A DNA stretch of 64,000 nucleotides from Sphingobium trunci. Its GTDB lineage: Bacteria > Pseudomonadota > Alphaproteobacteria > Sphingomonadales > Sphingomonadaceae. The position numbers and the translations under genes were made by a program. Under the pieces are notes generated by a model that saw nothing but the letters and a program-made list of their open reading frames with translations, had not been told where the DNA came from and did no database searches. Position 1 is the first letter of the stretch. Each line of letters starts with the position of its first letter. The stretch is taken from positions 244,142 through 308,141 of the forward strand of contig NZ_JAKUJY010000002.1 in NCBI RefSeq assembly GCF_022664535.1, read 5' to 3'. Below are positions 44,297-53,956 of this stretch, piece after piece.

Positions 44297-46299
44297 TCTG
44301 CGGCCTCCGCGAAGGTCACGCCATGGATCAGCTCGGCCGAGCATTGCTGCATCGTCGGGCTGGCGCGGCAGATGGCGTTGGTCAGGTAGAAATCCTTGAT
44401 CGGCGAACCGAACTCGCCGGTCGCACCGGTCGGCAGCTTGGGAACGGACCAGCCATAATCTGCCAGCCCCTCGACGCCCAAAGCCGGAACCGCCTTGGCC
44501 ATTTCAGCGCGGAGCTGCTCGAAGCTGTCGAACGGCAGGGTCGCGCCCAGCACTTCCGACAGGGCGCGCAGGATCGACCAGTCCTCGCGGGCATCGCCTG
44601 GCGCGAACACGGCCTTTTCACCGCGCTGCACCCGGCCTTCCAGATTGACATAGGTGCCCGGCTTTTCGGCGTAGCTCGCGCCCGGCAGGATCACGTCCGC
44701 CGCATGCGCGCCCTTGTCGCCATGGTGGCCGACATAGACCTTGAAGCTGTCCTCGAACGCCGCATAATCGACCTCGTCCGCGCCCAGCGAGAAGAGCAGC
44801 TTCGGCTTGGCCGCGGCCACCGCCTTGATGCCGCCCTGCGTCGCATAGCCCAGCATCAGCCCGCCCATGCGCGCCGCCGCGAAGTGCAGCACATTATAGC
44901 CGTTCCAGCCATCCTTGATAAGGCCCAGCGTCTCGACCAGCGCCAGCGTATCGCCATGCGCGCCGTCCTTGGCCAGCACGCCGCCGCCGACGATCATCGC
45001 CGGACGCGCCGCCTTGCCGAACGCCTCGACCACCGCTTCCGGCAGCTTCGCCAGCAGCGACGCGTCATTGCCCAGCCATTCGACCTTGTAGGTGAGGTCG
45101 ACCTGCGGACCCAGCGCAAAGACCTTAGCGCCCTTCTTGATCGCCTTGCGGATGCGGGTGTTCACCAGCGGCGCTTCCCAGCGCAGGTTGGTGCCGACCA
45201 GCAGGATCACGTCAGCACTTTCAAGGCCGTTCAGCGTGGTATTGAAGTTCACCGCGCTCAGGCTCGACACGTCATAGGCAAGGCCCGTCTGACGCCCTTC
45301 GAGCAGCGAACCGCCCAGCTTCTCGACCAGCGCGCGCCCTGCGAACATCGTCTCGCAGTCGAGCAGGTCGCCCGCCAGCGCCGCGACCGACCCGCCATGC
45401 TTAACGGCAGCGATCGCCGCGAAAGCCTCGTTCCAGGTCGCCGGGACCAGCTTGCCATCCTTGCGAACGAACGGCTTGTCGAGCCGCTTGCGCACCAGAC
45501 CGTCGACATTGTGCCGGGTCTTGTCGCTCGCCCACTCCTCGTTCACATCGTCATTGATGCGCGGCACGGCGCGCAGCACCTGCCGGCCACGGCTGTCGAG
45601 GCGGATATTGGTGCCGACCGCGTCCATCACGTCGATCGCATGGGTCTTCTTGAGCTCCCACGGACGCGCCTCGAACGCGTAGGGCTTCGACGTCAGCGCG
45701 CCGACCGGGCAGAGATCGACCACATTGCCCGACAGCTCGCTTTTCGCGGCATGTTCGAGATAGGTGGTGATCTGCATATTCTCGCCGCGATAGATGGCGC
45801 CGATTTCCGGCACGCCCGCGACTTCCTCGGCAAAGCGCACGCAGCGGGTGCACTGGATGCAGCGGGTCATGACCGTCTTGACGATCGGACCCATATATTT
45901 CTCGGTGACGGCGCGCTTATTCTCGTCGTAACGGCTGCTGCCCTTGCCATAGGCGACCGACTGGTCCTGAAGATCGCACTCACCGCCCTGGTCGCAGATC
46001 GGACAGTCGAGCGGGTGGTTGATGAGCAGGAACTCCATCACCCCTTCGCGCGCCTTCTTCACCATCTCGGTCTGCGTGAAGATTTCCTGATTTTCAGCGG
46101 CCGGCAACGCACAGGAAGCCTGAGGCTTGGGCGGTCCGGGCTTCACCTCGACCAGGCACATGCGGCAATTGCCCGCGATGCTGAGGCGCTCATGATAGCA
46201 GAAACGGGGGATTTCCTTCCCCGCCAGCTCGCAGGCCTGCAGGACAGTGGCGCCCGCCGGGACTTCGAGTTCTACGCCGTCTACTTTGACCTTCGGCAT
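44293..46299 (-). CDS. nuoG: NADH-quinone oxidoreductase subunit G
   Basis: 668 aa. N-terminal [2Fe-2S] domain ([16 protein letters not shown]), the His-ligated N5 [4Fe-4S] region ([18 protein letters not shown]), a further motif CIQCTRC, then a molybdopterin-oxidoreductase-like domain without a cofactor. It conducts electrons along the peripheral arm. It follows nuoF by 2 bp. Confidence 0.96.
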   Translation of the reverse strand: MPKVKVDGVELEVPAGATVLQACELAGKEIPRFCYHERLSIAGNCRMCLVEVKPGPPKPQASCALPAAENQEIFTQTEMVKKAREGVMEFLLINHPLDCPICDQGGECDLQDQSVAYGKGSSRYDENKRAVTEKYMGPIVKTVMTRCIQCTRCVRFAEEVAGVPEIGAIYRGENMQITTYLEHAAKSELSGNVVDLCPVGALTSKPYAFEARPWELKKTHAIDVMDAVGTNIRLDSRGRQVLRAVPRINDDVNEEWASDKTRHNVDGLVRKRLDKPFVRKDGKLVPATWNEAFAAIAAVKHGGSVAALAGDLLDCETMFAGRALVEKLGGSLLEGRQTGLAYDVSSLSAVNFNTTLNGLESADVILLVGTNLRWEAPLVNTRIRKAIKKGAKVFALGPQVDLTYKVEWLGNDASLLAKLPEAVVEAFGKAARPAMIVGGGVLAKDGAHGDTLALVETLGLIKDGWNGYNVLHFAAARMGGLMLGYATQGGIKAVAAAKPKLLFSLGADEVDYAAFEDSFKVYVGHHGDKGAHAADVILPGASYAEKPGTYVNLEGRVQRGEKAVFAPGDAREDWSILRALSEVLGATLPFDSFEQLRAEMAKAVPALGVEGLADYGWSVPKLPTGATGEFGSPIKDFYLTNAICRASPTMQQCSAELIHGVTFAEAAE

Positions 46300-46301
46300 G
46301 G

Positions 46302-47618
46302 TTACTCCGCTGCCTCCATGACGGGGGCGCTACCCTTGTTTTCGTTGATCCGGCGCTCAATCTCTGGCCGGAAGTGCCGGATCAGGCCCTGGATCGGCCA
46401 TGCCGCCGCATCGCCCAGCGCGCAGATGGTGTGGCCTTCGACCTGCTTGGTCACCTGGAACAGCATGTCGATCTCGCTCTGGTCGGCATCGCCCGAACGC
46501 AGACGCTCCATCACGCGCCACATCCAGCCGGTGCCTTCGCGGCAGGGCGTGCACTGGCCGCAGCTCTCATGCTTGTAGAAGTAGGAGAGGCGCGAAATGG
46601 CGCGGACGATGTCGGTCGACTTGTCCATGACGATGACGGCGGCGGTGCCAAGGCCCGAACCCAAGCCACGCAGCCCGTCGAAATCCATCGGCGCGTCCAT
46701 GATCTGCGCCGCGGGAACCAGCGGCACCGACGACCCACCGGGAATAACCGCCAGCAGATTGTCCCAGCCGCCGCGAATGCCGCCGCAATGCCGGTCGATC
46801 AGTTCCTTGAAGCTGATGCCCATGGATTCTTCGACGACGCAGGGCTTGTTCACATGGCCGCTGATCTGGAAGAGCTTGGTGCCCTTGTTATTCTCCCGCC
46901 CGAAGCTGGAGAACCATTCAGCGCCGCGTCGCAGGATCGTCGGCGCGACCGCGATCGATTCCACATTGTTCACCGTGGTAGGGCAGCCATAAAGGCCAGC
47001 GCCCGCCGGGAAAGGCGGCTTCAGGCGCGGCTGGCCCTTCTTGCCTTCCAGGCTCTCGATCTGCGCGGTTTCCTCGCCGCAGATATAGGCGCCCGCGCCG
47101 CGATGGACGAAGACGTCGAAATCATAGCCGGAGCCGCAGGCATTCTTGCCGAGGAAGCCCTTTTCATAGGCCTGCTCGACGGCGGCGAAGAGCACCTTCG
47201 CCTCATAGATGAACTCGCCGCGGATATAGATATAGGCCGCGCGCGCCCGCATCGCGAAACCCGCAACCAGCGCGCCCTCGATCAGCTTGTGCGGATCGTG
47301 ACGGATGATCTCGCGGTCCTTGCACGAGCCCGGCTCGGATTCGTCGGCGTTGATGACAAGGAAGCTCGGACGGCCATCCCTGCTTTCCTTGGGCATGAAG
47401 CTCCACTTCATGCCGGTCGGGAAGCCCGCGCCGCCACGACCGCGCAATCCGCTGGCCTTGATGCGCTCGATGATTTCGTCCTGGCCGATTTCCAGCAGCT
47501 TTTTGGTGTTGTCCCAATCGCCGCGCTTCATCGCCGCGTCGATGCCCCAATCCTGGAAGCCATAGACGTTGGTGAAGATGCGATCCTTGTCGCTGAGAGG
47601 CGCAATCACGTCGCTCAT
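46302..47618 (-). CDS. nuoF: NADH-quinone oxidoreductase subunit F
   Basis: 438 aa from ATG 47618 ([15 protein letters not shown]), which overlaps the nuoE stop as ATGA; ATG 47624, two codons upstream, is possible. The NADH/FMN motif [16 protein letters not shown] and the N3 cluster motif [12 protein letters not shown] are present. It oxidises NADH and passes electrons to FMN. Confidence 0.96.
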   Translation of the reverse strand: MSDVIAPLSDKDRIFTNVYGFQDWGIDAAMKRGDWDNTKKLLEIGQDEIIERIKASGLRGRGGAGFPTGMKWSFMPKESRDGRPSFLVINADESEPGSCKDREIIRHDPHKLIEGALVAGFAMRARAAYIYIRGEFIYEAKVLFAAVEQAYEKGFLGKNACGSGYDFDVFVHRGAGAYICGEETAQIESLEGKKGQPRLKPPFPAGAGLYGCPTTVNNVESIAVAPTILRRGAEWFSSFGRENNKGTKLFQISGHVNKPCVVEESMGISFKELIDRHCGGIRGGWDNLLAVIPGGSSVPLVPAAQIMDAPMDFDGLRGLGSGLGTAAVIVMDKSTDIVRAISRLSYFYKHESCGQCTPCREGTGWMWRVMERLRSGDADQSEIDMLFQVTKQVEGHTICALGDAAAWPIQGLIRHFRPEIERRINENKGSAPVMEAAE

Positions 47619-48283
47619 GCCCATTCGCCCCGATAGTCGTGATTTTCGTTGACCATGTCCTTGAGGCTGGTCGGACCACCCTCGGGACAGCTCGTCTGGC
47701 GATCGATCTGCGGCCCGATCTTGGGCTGCTTGCCAGCGGCGAGATCGTCGAGGATCGCGCTCATGCTGTCATAGGTCAGGTCTTCGAAATTATCATCGTT
47801 GATCTGGACCATCGGCGCATTGGCGCAGGCGCCAAGGCACTCGACCTCGGTCAGCGTGAACAGGCCGTCGGGGGTCGTACCGCCCTTCACCAGCCCCTTG
47901 TTCTTGCACGCCGAAAACACATCGTCCGAACCGCGCAACATGCAGGGCGTGGTGCCGCAAACCTGCACATGATAGCGGCCGACCGGAGCCAGATTATACA
48001 TGGTGTAGAAGGTCGCGACCTCGTAAACGCGCATATAGGGCATTTCGAGCTGATCGGCGATATATTCCATCACCGGCACCGGCAGCCAGCCCTGCGTCTG
48101 CGTTTCGGCGCCGACCTGACGCTGGGCGAGATCGAGCAGCGGCATCACCGCCGACTGCTGACGACCAGCGGGGTAGCGGGCGATGACCTTCTTCGCCTGT
48201 TCGGCATTCTCGGCCGTCCACGCGAACGCGCCCCAGCGCGCGCGGGTTTCGGCCTCGTCCGGGATATGAACTGCGTCAGCCAT
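47615..48283 (-). CDS. nuoE: NADH-quinone oxidoreductase subunit E
   Basis: 222 aa thioredoxin-fold [2Fe-2S] subunit. The cluster cysteines are in CGTTPC and, downstream, [11 protein letters not shown]. The N-terminal helix bundle and the [15 protein letters not shown] segment are normal. Its start lies 8 bp inside the end of the low-GC orphan gene, unlike the usual direct nuoD-nuoE junction. Confidence 0.96.
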   Translation of the reverse strand: MADAVHIPDEAETRARWGAFAWTAENAEQAKKVIARYPAGRQQSAVMPLLDLAQRQVGAETQTQGWLPVPVMEYIADQLEMPYMRVYEVATFYTMYNLAPVGRYHVQVCGTTPCMLRGSDDVFSACKNKGLVKGGTTPDGLFTLTEVECLGACANAPMVQINDDNFEDLTYDSMSAILDDLAAGKQPKIGPQIDRQTSCPEGGPTSLKDMVNENHDYRGEWA

Positions 48284-48692
48284 TAGTCGGCCTCTTGATA
48301 AATTTCTTCAAACTCGCCCAAAATGTTCTTTCAGCTAGTTCGCGTTCAATTTGGATTGCAAGATCGTCATTAACGATCCGACGGTAGTCTTGATCATTAT
48401 CCAGATGTCCCCGGAAGAGCAGTGGATAATATCGCGGCCCTCCACGGCCTTCGTATAAATACCACCACATCTTCTTTGGCAAATCGTAGGCACGCTTGCA
48501 CAGATAAAGAGCGAACAAGTTAATCCCAATAAGGATTATAACCTTGCCGGTTACCGAAACTTTCAAATTCGACAACCCGATGGCGGCCAGAATGACCGCG
48601 CCTTGAAGAAGCAGGTAAATATAGAGCCGTCCATTCGACAAACGAAGCACTCGCGCCAACAATTTGTCGAACGGTTGAGCACGATAACTCAC
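48276..48692 (-). CDS. Orphan two-helix membrane protein inserted in the nuo operon
   Basis: 138 aa from GTG 48692, whose GTGA overlaps the nuoD stop; its own end overlaps the nuoE start by 8 bp, so it is coupled on both sides. I do not recognise the family. Two membrane helices are visible ([21 protein letters not shown], about 23-43, and [21 protein letters not shown], about 49-69), followed by a hydrophilic, aromatic and basic C-terminal half with [15 protein letters not shown] and a Glu/Arg-rich end. GC is about 46% over the gene by hand count, far below both neighbours, and codon use is AT-rich. This suggests a recent foreign gene. It could be an accessory complex I factor or an unrelated passenger. 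Confidence 0.8.
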   Translation of the reverse strand: MSYRAQPFDKLLARVLRLSNGRLYIYLLLQGAVILAAIGLSNLKVSVTGKVIILIGINLFALYLCKRAYDLPKKMWWYLYEGRGGPRYYPLLFRGHLDNDQDYRRIVNDDLAIQIERELAERTFWASLKKFIKRPTNG

Positions 48693-49924
48693 CGATCACA
48701 CTCCCCGAATACGATGTCCATGGCGCCAAGGACAGCGGTTGTGTCGGCCAGCATGTGGCCCTTCATCATGAAATCCATCGCCTGAAGGTGCGAGAAGGCG
48801 GTCGGACGGATCTTGCAGCGATAGGGCTTGTTGGAGCCGTCCGCGACCAGATAGACGCCGAATTCGCCCTTGGGGCTTTCGGTAGCGACATAGACTTCGC
48901 CCGCCGGGACATGGAAGCCCTCGGTATAGAGCTTGAAATGGTGGATCAGCGCTTCCATCGAGCGCTTCATCTCGCCGCGCTTGGGCGGCACCACCTTGCG
49001 GTCGAAGCTCGCCACCGGACCTTCCGGCATTTCGCTCAAGCACTGCTTCATGATGCGTACGGACTGACGGACTTCCTCGACGCGGACCATGAAGCGGTCG
49101 TAGCAGTCGAAATTGGTGCCGACCGGAACGTCGAATTCCATCCGGTCGTAGACGTCATAGGGCTGCGCCTTGCGGATGTCCCACGGGATGCCCGATCCCC
49201 GGATCATGGGACCGGAGAAGCCCCATTTCAGCGCGTCTTCCTTGCTGACGACCGCGATATCGACATTGCGCTGCTTGAAGATGCGGTTGTCGACCACCAG
49301 GCTCATCGCGTCCTCGAACAGGCGCGGCAGGCGCGTATCGAGCCAGTCGGCGATGTCGGTCAGGAGCTTGAGCGGCACATCCTGATGCACGCCGCCGGGC
49401 CGGAAATAGGCCGAGTGCATGCGGGCGCCGGACGCGCGCTCGAAGAAGTTGAGGCAGTCCTCGCGGATTTCGAACAACCACAGGTTCGGCGTCATCGCGC
49501 CGACGTCCATGACGTGCGAACCCAAGTTCAGCATGTGGTTGCAGATGCGGGTCAGTTCCGCGAAGAACACACGCAGATATTGCGCGCGCAGCGGCACTTC
49601 CAGATTCAGCAGCTTCTCGATGGCGAGCACATAGCTATGCTCCATGCCCAGCGGCGAGCAATAGTCCAGCCGGTCGAAATAGGGCAGCGCCTGCAAATAG
49701 GTCTTGTGCTCGATCAGCTTCTCGGTGCCGCGATGCAGCAGGCCGACATGCGGGTCGCAGCGCTCGACGATTTCGCCGTCCAACTCCATGACCAGACGCA
49801 GAACGCCGTGCGCGGCGGGGTGCTGCGGGCCGAAGTTGATCGTGTAATTCTGGATTTCCGTGTCACCCAGCGTCGGATCGTCCGCGTTGATGACATGGTC
49901 CAGCTTTTCCAGATAGTCGGACAT
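48689..49924 (-). CDS. nuoD: NADH-quinone oxidoreductase subunit D
   Basis: 411 aa. The N-terminal [22 protein letters not shown] segment and [18 protein letters not shown] are family hallmarks, and the C-terminus ends IVFGECDR. It lines the quinone site with NuoB. It is a separate gene, not fused to nuoC. It starts by TGATG overlap with nuoC. Confidence 0.97.
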   Translation of the reverse strand: MSDYLEKLDHVINADDPTLGDTEIQNYTINFGPQHPAAHGVLRLVMELDGEIVERCDPHVGLLHRGTEKLIEHKTYLQALPYFDRLDYCSPLGMEHSYVLAIEKLLNLEVPLRAQYLRVFFAELTRICNHMLNLGSHVMDVGAMTPNLWLFEIREDCLNFFERASGARMHSAYFRPGGVHQDVPLKLLTDIADWLDTRLPRLFEDAMSLVVDNRIFKQRNVDIAVVSKEDALKWGFSGPMIRGSGIPWDIRKAQPYDVYDRMEFDVPVGTNFDCYDRFMVRVEEVRQSVRIMKQCLSEMPEGPVASFDRKVVPPKRGEMKRSMEALIHHFKLYTEGFHVPAGEVYVATESPKGEFGVYLVADGSNKPYRCKIRPTAFSHLQAMDFMMKGHMLADTTAVLGAMDIVFGECDR

Positions 49925-50700
49925 CAGGCCTTGTCCTCAGACTTTTTGTTCGCCTCGCTGTCGGCGGGCTCCCCTGCCCCGCTGACGCCGGGCTTGTCCG
50001 TCGTCTTGGGCGTATCCGCCTTCGGCTCGCCCTTGGGCGCGGCGGGCGGCGGCGGGGGAGCGGGCGCGGGACTGGGTGCACCCGGAGCCTGCGGCGCCTT
50101 CTCGTCGCCCGGCAGCACATATTGCGCGCCTTCCCAGGGACTCATGAAGTCGAAGCTGCGGAAATCCTGGGCCAGCTTCACCGGCTCATAGACGACGCGC
50201 TTGTCCTCTTCCGAATAGCGCAGCTCGACATAGCCGGTCAGCGGGAAGTCCTTGCGCTGCGGATGCCCCTTGAAGCCATAGTCGGTCAGGATGCGGCGCA
50301 GGTCGGTATTGCCGCCGAAGATGACGCCATACATGTCGAACACCTCGCGCTCCAGCCAGCCGGCGACCGGCCAGATGTGCGTGACGGTGGGAACCGGCAT
50401 GTCTTCGTCGGTGGACACCTTCACCCGGACGCGATGGTTCCGCGTGACGCTGAGCAGATGATAGCAGACCTCGAACCGGTCCGGACGCTCCGGATAATCG
50501 ACGCCAGCGACTTCCATCAGCTGCTGATAGCCCGCCTTGTCGCGCAGCAGCAGCATGGCATCGGCCAGCTTCTCGCGCACTATGGTGAAGCTCAGTTCGT
50601 CGGCATGGTCGACGGTTTCGACCAGCATCGCTCCCAGCAACCCGGCGATTTCCTGCGCGATCCCTTCCGGGTTCACGACCTTTGGAGCAGAATGACCCAT
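49924..50700 (-). CDS. nuoC: NADH-quinone oxidoreductase subunit C with Pro/Ala-rich tail
   Basis: 258 aa from ATG 50700 ([13 protein letters not shown]); the longer frame lies in nuoB. The core with [40 protein letters not shown] and [15 protein letters not shown] is typical 30-kDa subunit. After [15 protein letters not shown] there is a low-complexity tail of about 58 residues ([20 protein letters not shown] and acidic/basic end) that is absent from most family members. The tail is in frame and uninterrupted. Confidence 0.95.
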   Translation of the reverse strand: MGHSAPKVVNPEGIAQEIAGLLGAMLVETVDHADELSFTIVREKLADAMLLLRDKAGYQQLMEVAGVDYPERPDRFEVCYHLLSVTRNHRVRVKVSTDEDMPVPTVTHIWPVAGWLEREVFDMYGVIFGGNTDLRRILTDYGFKGHPQRKDFPLTGYVELRYSEEDKRVVYEPVKLAQDFRSFDFMSPWEGAQYVLPGDEKAPQAPGAPSPAPAPPPPPAAPKGEPKADTPKTTDKPGVSGAGEPADSEANKKSEDKA

Positions 50701-50701
50701 A

Positions 50702-51256
50702 TCAGCGCTCAATCGTCCCGACCCGGCGGATTTTCCGCTGCAACTGCATGATGCCGTAGAGCAGGGCCTCCGCGGTCGGCGGGCAGCCCGGCACATAGAT
50801 GTCGACCGGCACGATGCGGTCGCAGCCACGGACCACCGAATAGCTGTAATGATAATAGCCGCCGCCATTCGCGCAGCTGCCCATCGAAATCACATATTTC
50901 GGATTGGACATCTGATCGTAAACCTTGCGCAACGCCGGAGCCATCTTGTTGCACAGCGTGCCCGCGACGATCATCACGTCCGACTGGCGCGGGGACGCGC
51001 GCGGCGCGGCGCCGAAACGCTCCATGTCATAACGCGGCATGTTGACGTGGATCATCTCCACCGCGCAGCAGGCAAGGCCGAAGGTCATCCACCACAGCGA
51101 ACCGGTGCGTGCCCACTGGAACAGCTCCTCGGTCGAGGTGACAAGGAAGCCCTTGTCGCTGACTTCGCTGCTGAGCGCGTTGAAGAAATCCTGGTCGGGC
51201 TGCGTTCCTGCGGGCGGCAGGGTGCCGGGCACAGGACGCTCAAGTTCTACTCCCAA
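50702..51256 (-). CDS. nuoB: NADH-quinone oxidoreductase subunit B
   Basis: 184 aa from TTG 51256, chosen because AGGGAG lies 8 nt upstream and the protein then begins [11 protein letters not shown]; a GTG at 51277 inside nuoA is the alternative. N2-cluster cysteines are in [19 protein letters not shown] and VPGCPP. It donates electrons to quinone. It overlaps the nuoA stop region by about 10 bp. Confidence 0.95.
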   Translation of the reverse strand: MGVELERPVPGTLPPAGTQPDQDFFNALSSEVSDKGFLVTSTEELFQWARTGSLWWMTFGLACCAVEMIHVNMPRYDMERFGAAPRASPRQSDVMIVAGTLCNKMAPALRKVYDQMSNPKYVISMGSCANGGGYYHYSYSVVRGCDRIVPVDIYVPGCPPTAEALLYGIMQLQRKIRRVGTIER

Positions 51257-51621
51257 TCGAGTGCTCCCTTCTTCCACGCATAGACGAGGCCAAGCACAAG
51301 CTCCGCTATGAAGATCATCATCGTCGCCCAGCCGGCCCAGCCGATCTGGTCGAGGCTGACCGCCCAGGGAAAGAGGAACGCCGCTTCCAGATCGAAGATG
51401 ATGAACAGGATGGCGACCAGGTAGAAACGCACGTCGAACTGGCTGCGCGGCTCTTCAAAGGCCGGGAAGCCGCATTCATATTCACTGAGCTTGGCCGGAT
51501 CGGGCTGATGCGCGCCGGTCAGGCGGCCCACCAGCATCGGCAGAAACACGAATGCGCTCGAAAGCAGGATGGCAATCCCGAGAAAGATCAGGATCGGCAG
51601 ATATTGGGCTAGATCGACCAA
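51247..51621 (-). CDS. nuoA: NADH-quinone oxidoreductase subunit A
   Basis: 124 aa, three membrane helices. The loop [20 protein letters not shown] with its conserved Cys/Glu is diagnostic. It begins with TTG (AGGGGA 6 nt upstream) and is the first gene of the nuo operon. The upstream 130 bp to the inositol monophosphatase gene contain a Fur-like palindrome. Confidence 0.95.
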   Translation of the reverse strand: MVDLAQYLPILIFLGIAILLSSAFVFLPMLVGRLTGAHQPDPAKLSEYECGFPAFEEPRSQFDVRFYLVAILFIIFDLEAAFLFPWAVSLDQIGWAGWATMMIFIAELVLGLVYAWKKGALDWE

Positions 51622-51695
51622 CGGAATCCCCTGGGCGAATGAACAATGAGGCGCGCTTTAAGCCCGCTGCATATGCGAAGCAAGGCCCGGAGGCA

Positions 51696-51710
51696 TGAGA
51701 ATGATTCGCA
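51696..51710. promoter_or_regulatory. Fur-like 7-1-7 palindrome upstream of nuoA
   Basis: TGAGAAT-G-ATTCGCA is a 7-1-7 inverted repeat (TGAGAAT versus TGCGAAT on the other strand, 6 of 7) and resembles the Fur consensus TGATAAT-N-ATTATCA. It lies 75 bp upstream of the nuoA start. An iron regulator controlling an Fe-S-rich complex would make sense, but this is one match found by eye. Confidence 0.4.
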
Positions 51711-51751
51711 ACAGACGCGGCAGCCTGATGCCGCTACCAAAAGCACGGTTT

Positions 51752-52567
51752 TCAGCGCAGCGCGCCCGCAACCAGCTTGTGTAATTTACTGTGAATGGCG
51801 TCGTTGCCCGCAATGACTTGCTTGCGCTCGATCGGCTGGTCGCCGCCGCGGAAGTCGGTGACGAAGCCGCCCGCCTCTCGCACCAGCAAAAGACCCGCCG
51901 CGACGTCCCATGGCTGCAACCCGCTTTCCCAGAAGCCGTCATACCGTCCGGACGCGACATGAGCGAGGTCGAGCGCAGCCGCGCCGAACCGCCGGATGCC
52001 CGCCACCGAAGGCGCCACCGCGCCGAAGATACGGGTCCATTCGGCCATATCGCCATGGCCCATGAACGGAATGCCGGTGGCGATCAGGCATTCGCCCAGA
52101 TCGCGCCGCGCCGACACGCGCAGCCGCTGGTCATGGCGCCAGGCGCCCCGGCTCTTTTCCGCCCAATAGGTTTCGTCCGTCACCGGCTGATAGACGATGC
52201 CGCTCGTCACCTCGCGCTTGGAGCCACCGTAGAGCGGCTCCTCGACGGCGATGGAAATCGCGAAGTGCGGAATGCCGTGCAGGAAGTTGGTGGTGCCGTC
52301 GAGCGGATCGATGATCCAGCGCGGTTTGCTGGGATCGCCGGCGATCTCGCCGCCTTCCTCCAGCAGGAACCCCCAGTCCGGCCGCGCCTTCTGCAATTCC
52401 TCCACCAGGGTCTTTTCGGCCTGCTGGTCGGCCTTGGACACGAAGTCCGCAGGCCCCTTGCGGGACACCTGGAGATGTTCGACCTCGCCAAAGTCGCGGC
52501 GCAACTTGGAACCGGCCTTGCGCGCGGCACGTTCCATGACGGTCAGAAGGCCCGAATGCGATACCAT
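51752..52567 (-). CDS. Inositol monophosphatase family protein
   Basis: 271 aa from ATG 52567 with GGAG-type ribosome-binding site; an upstream in-frame start reads into the repeat. The metal motif IIDPLDGTTNF and E in FLLEEGGE, plus WDVAAGLLLVREAGG at the C-terminal site, are complete. Substrate could be inositol phosphate or PAP/fructose-1,6-bisphosphate-like compounds. It is separated from efp by a repeat of about 130 bp. Confidence 0.93.
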   Translation of the reverse strand: MVSHSGLLTVMERAARKAGSKLRRDFGEVEHLQVSRKGPADFVSKADQQAEKTLVEELQKARPDWGFLLEEGGEIAGDPSKPRWIIDPLDGTTNFLHGIPHFAISIAVEEPLYGGSKREVTSGIVYQPVTDETYWAEKSRGAWRHDQRLRVSARRDLGECLIATGIPFMGHGDMAEWTRIFGAVAPSVAGIRRFGAAALDLAHVASGRYDGFWESGLQPWDVAAGLLLVREAGGFVTDFRGGDQPIERKQVIAGNDAIHSKLHKLVAGALR

Positions 52568-52578
52568 TTTTCTGTCTC

Positions 52579-52704
52579 CCCCCTCCCGCAAACGGGGAGG
52601 GGCCGGGGGTGGGCGGCCGCGTCAGCGGCCTTCTCATACCGAAAGGGCAGGAAGCTCGCACATGCTCGCCACCCGCCCCCTGCCCCCTCCGCCAGCGGAG
52701 GGGT
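52579..52704. repeat. Candidate MITE with inverted terminal arms
   Basis: The left end CCCCTCCCGCAAACGGGGAGG and following ggccgggggtgggcgg are mirrored at the right by gccacccgccccctgccccctccgcc...ggagggg, about 80% inverted match by eye over 35 bp. Each arm also folds alone. No coding potential. It fills almost all of the gap between efp and the inositol monophosphatase gene. Confidence 0.6.
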
Positions 52705-52714
52705 GAATTGTCTT

Positions 52715-53278
52715 TCAGTCCGCGCGCTTCACATATTCGCGCTCATACACATCGACGACGATGCGCGTGCCGGTGACGATATGCGGCGGCACCATGACGC
52801 GCACGCCATTGTCGAGAATGGCGGGCTTGTAGCTGGCCGAAGCGGTCTGGCCCTTCACCACGGCGTCGGCCTCGACCACGGTCGCCTCGACCGTTTCGGG
52901 CAGCTGCACGCTGATCGGACGCTCTTCATACATTTCCAGCATCACCATCATGCCGTCCTGCAGGAAGGCGGAGGCATCGCCCACCAGATCCTGCGGCAGG
53001 TTGATCTGCTCATAGGTTTCCGTGTCCATGAAGACGAGCATGTCGCCCTCGGCATAGAGATACTGGAAATCCTTGGTGTCGAGGCGGATGCGCTCGACCG
53101 TCTCGGCCGACCGGAAGCGGACGTTGTTCTTGCGCCCGTCGATCAGATTCTTGAGTTCCACCTGCATATAGGCGCCGCCCTTGCCGGGCTGGGTGTGCTG
53201 GATCTTCACGGCGCGCCACAGGCTGCCGTCATATTCGATATTGTTGCCGGGACGAATCTCGACGCCGCTGATCTTCAT
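52715..53278 (-). CDS. efp: Translation elongation factor P
   Basis: 187 aa, exactly the usual size. The KOW-like N-domain ([21 protein letters not shown]) and two OB domains are clear. The loop that in many bacteria has Lys34 for beta-lysylation here reads [17 protein letters not shown], with Lys in the expected place. It relieves ribosome stalling at polyproline stretches such as that in the NuoC tail. It is monocistronic. Confidence 0.97.
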   Translation of the reverse strand: MKISGVEIRPGNNIEYDGSLWRAVKIQHTQPGKGGAYMQVELKNLIDGRKNNVRFRSAETVERIRLDTKDFQYLYAEGDMLVFMDTETYEQINLPQDLVGDASAFLQDGMMVMLEMYEERPISVQLPETVEATVVEADAVVKGQTASASYKPAILDNGVRVMVPPHIVTGTRIVVDVYEREYVKRAD

Positions 53279-53338
53279 GGGAAGAGCCTGCCTATATGTC
53301 TGAAGGTGAAAAGAGCCGGCCTGTTTCGAGGCTGCGCG

Positions 53339-53360
53339 CGCCCTTACATGGCTAAGGGCG
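53339..53360. terminator. Hairpin after the M23 peptidase gene
   Basis: CGCCCTTA-CATGGC-TAAGGGCG is a perfect 8-bp stem with a 6-nt loop, 21 nt after the M23 gene's stop on the minus strand. No T-run follows, so it is a weak terminator candidate separating that operon from efp. Confidence 0.45.
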
Positions 53361-53380
53361 AAAGGGCAAGGGGGAGCGGC

Positions 53381-53956
53381 CTATCGCGGTCGCGCCAGCA
53401 GGGGATAGGGGTTGATCGCGCGCCCGCCGTGCCATGGCTCGCCCGCGCCCATCTCATGCACGGCGAAGTGCAGATGCGGCGCGGACGGATCGGCATTGCC
53501 CGTGCTGCCCACGCTGGCGATCCGCTGTCCGCGCCGCACCGCCATCCCCTCCCTGACGCCCGGCGCATAGGCGTCGAGATGCGCGTAATAATAGATGCGC
53601 CGGCCATCGGCGGAGCGCTCATACAGCGTCCTGCCGCCCTCCGCGCTCCAGAACAGCTTTTCGATCCGGCCGTCCGCCGCCGCCAGCACGGCCCGGCCCC
53701 GCGCCGCCATGATGTCGATCGCGTCATGCGCCCGCGCACCGCTCGCCCTCGCCTGCGTGAAAGTATCGGTCAGGGCTGTCGGCGGCACGCCTTCGACCGG
53801 AATGAGCAGTTCGCCCGCCCCGGCCGAAGCGGGCCGGAGCCCAGGCGCGGGCGCATCCGCGGGCGCGTCCGCGGGCACGATCCGCACGCACAGGCGCAGG
53901 AAGGCAAGACAGAGCAGAAGCGTCAGACCAACCCCCGCCCAACCGCCTGTCCTCAT
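53381..53956 (-). CDS. M23 family metallopeptidase (LytM-type)
   Basis: 191 aa from ATG 53956, which overlaps the transpeptidase stop (ATGA). One N-terminal membrane anchor (GVGLTLLLCLAFLRLCV) is followed by the LAS metallopeptidase domain with zinc ligands H77 and D81 (AHDAID) and HLH (161-163), so the active site is intact. It should cut peptidoglycan cross-links in the periplasm. There is no coiled coil, unlike EnvC. It is coupled to an L,D-transpeptidase, suggesting co-regulated cross-linking and cleavage. Confidence 0.92.
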   Translation of the reverse strand: MRTGGWAGVGLTLLLCLAFLRLCVRIVPADAPADAPAPGLRPASAGAGELLIPVEGVPPTALTDTFTQARASGARAHDAIDIMAARGRAVLAAADGRIEKLFWSAEGGRTLYERSADGRRIYYYAHLDAYAPGVREGMAVRRGQRIASVGSTGNADPSAPHLHFAVHEMGAGEPWHGGRAINPYPLLARPR

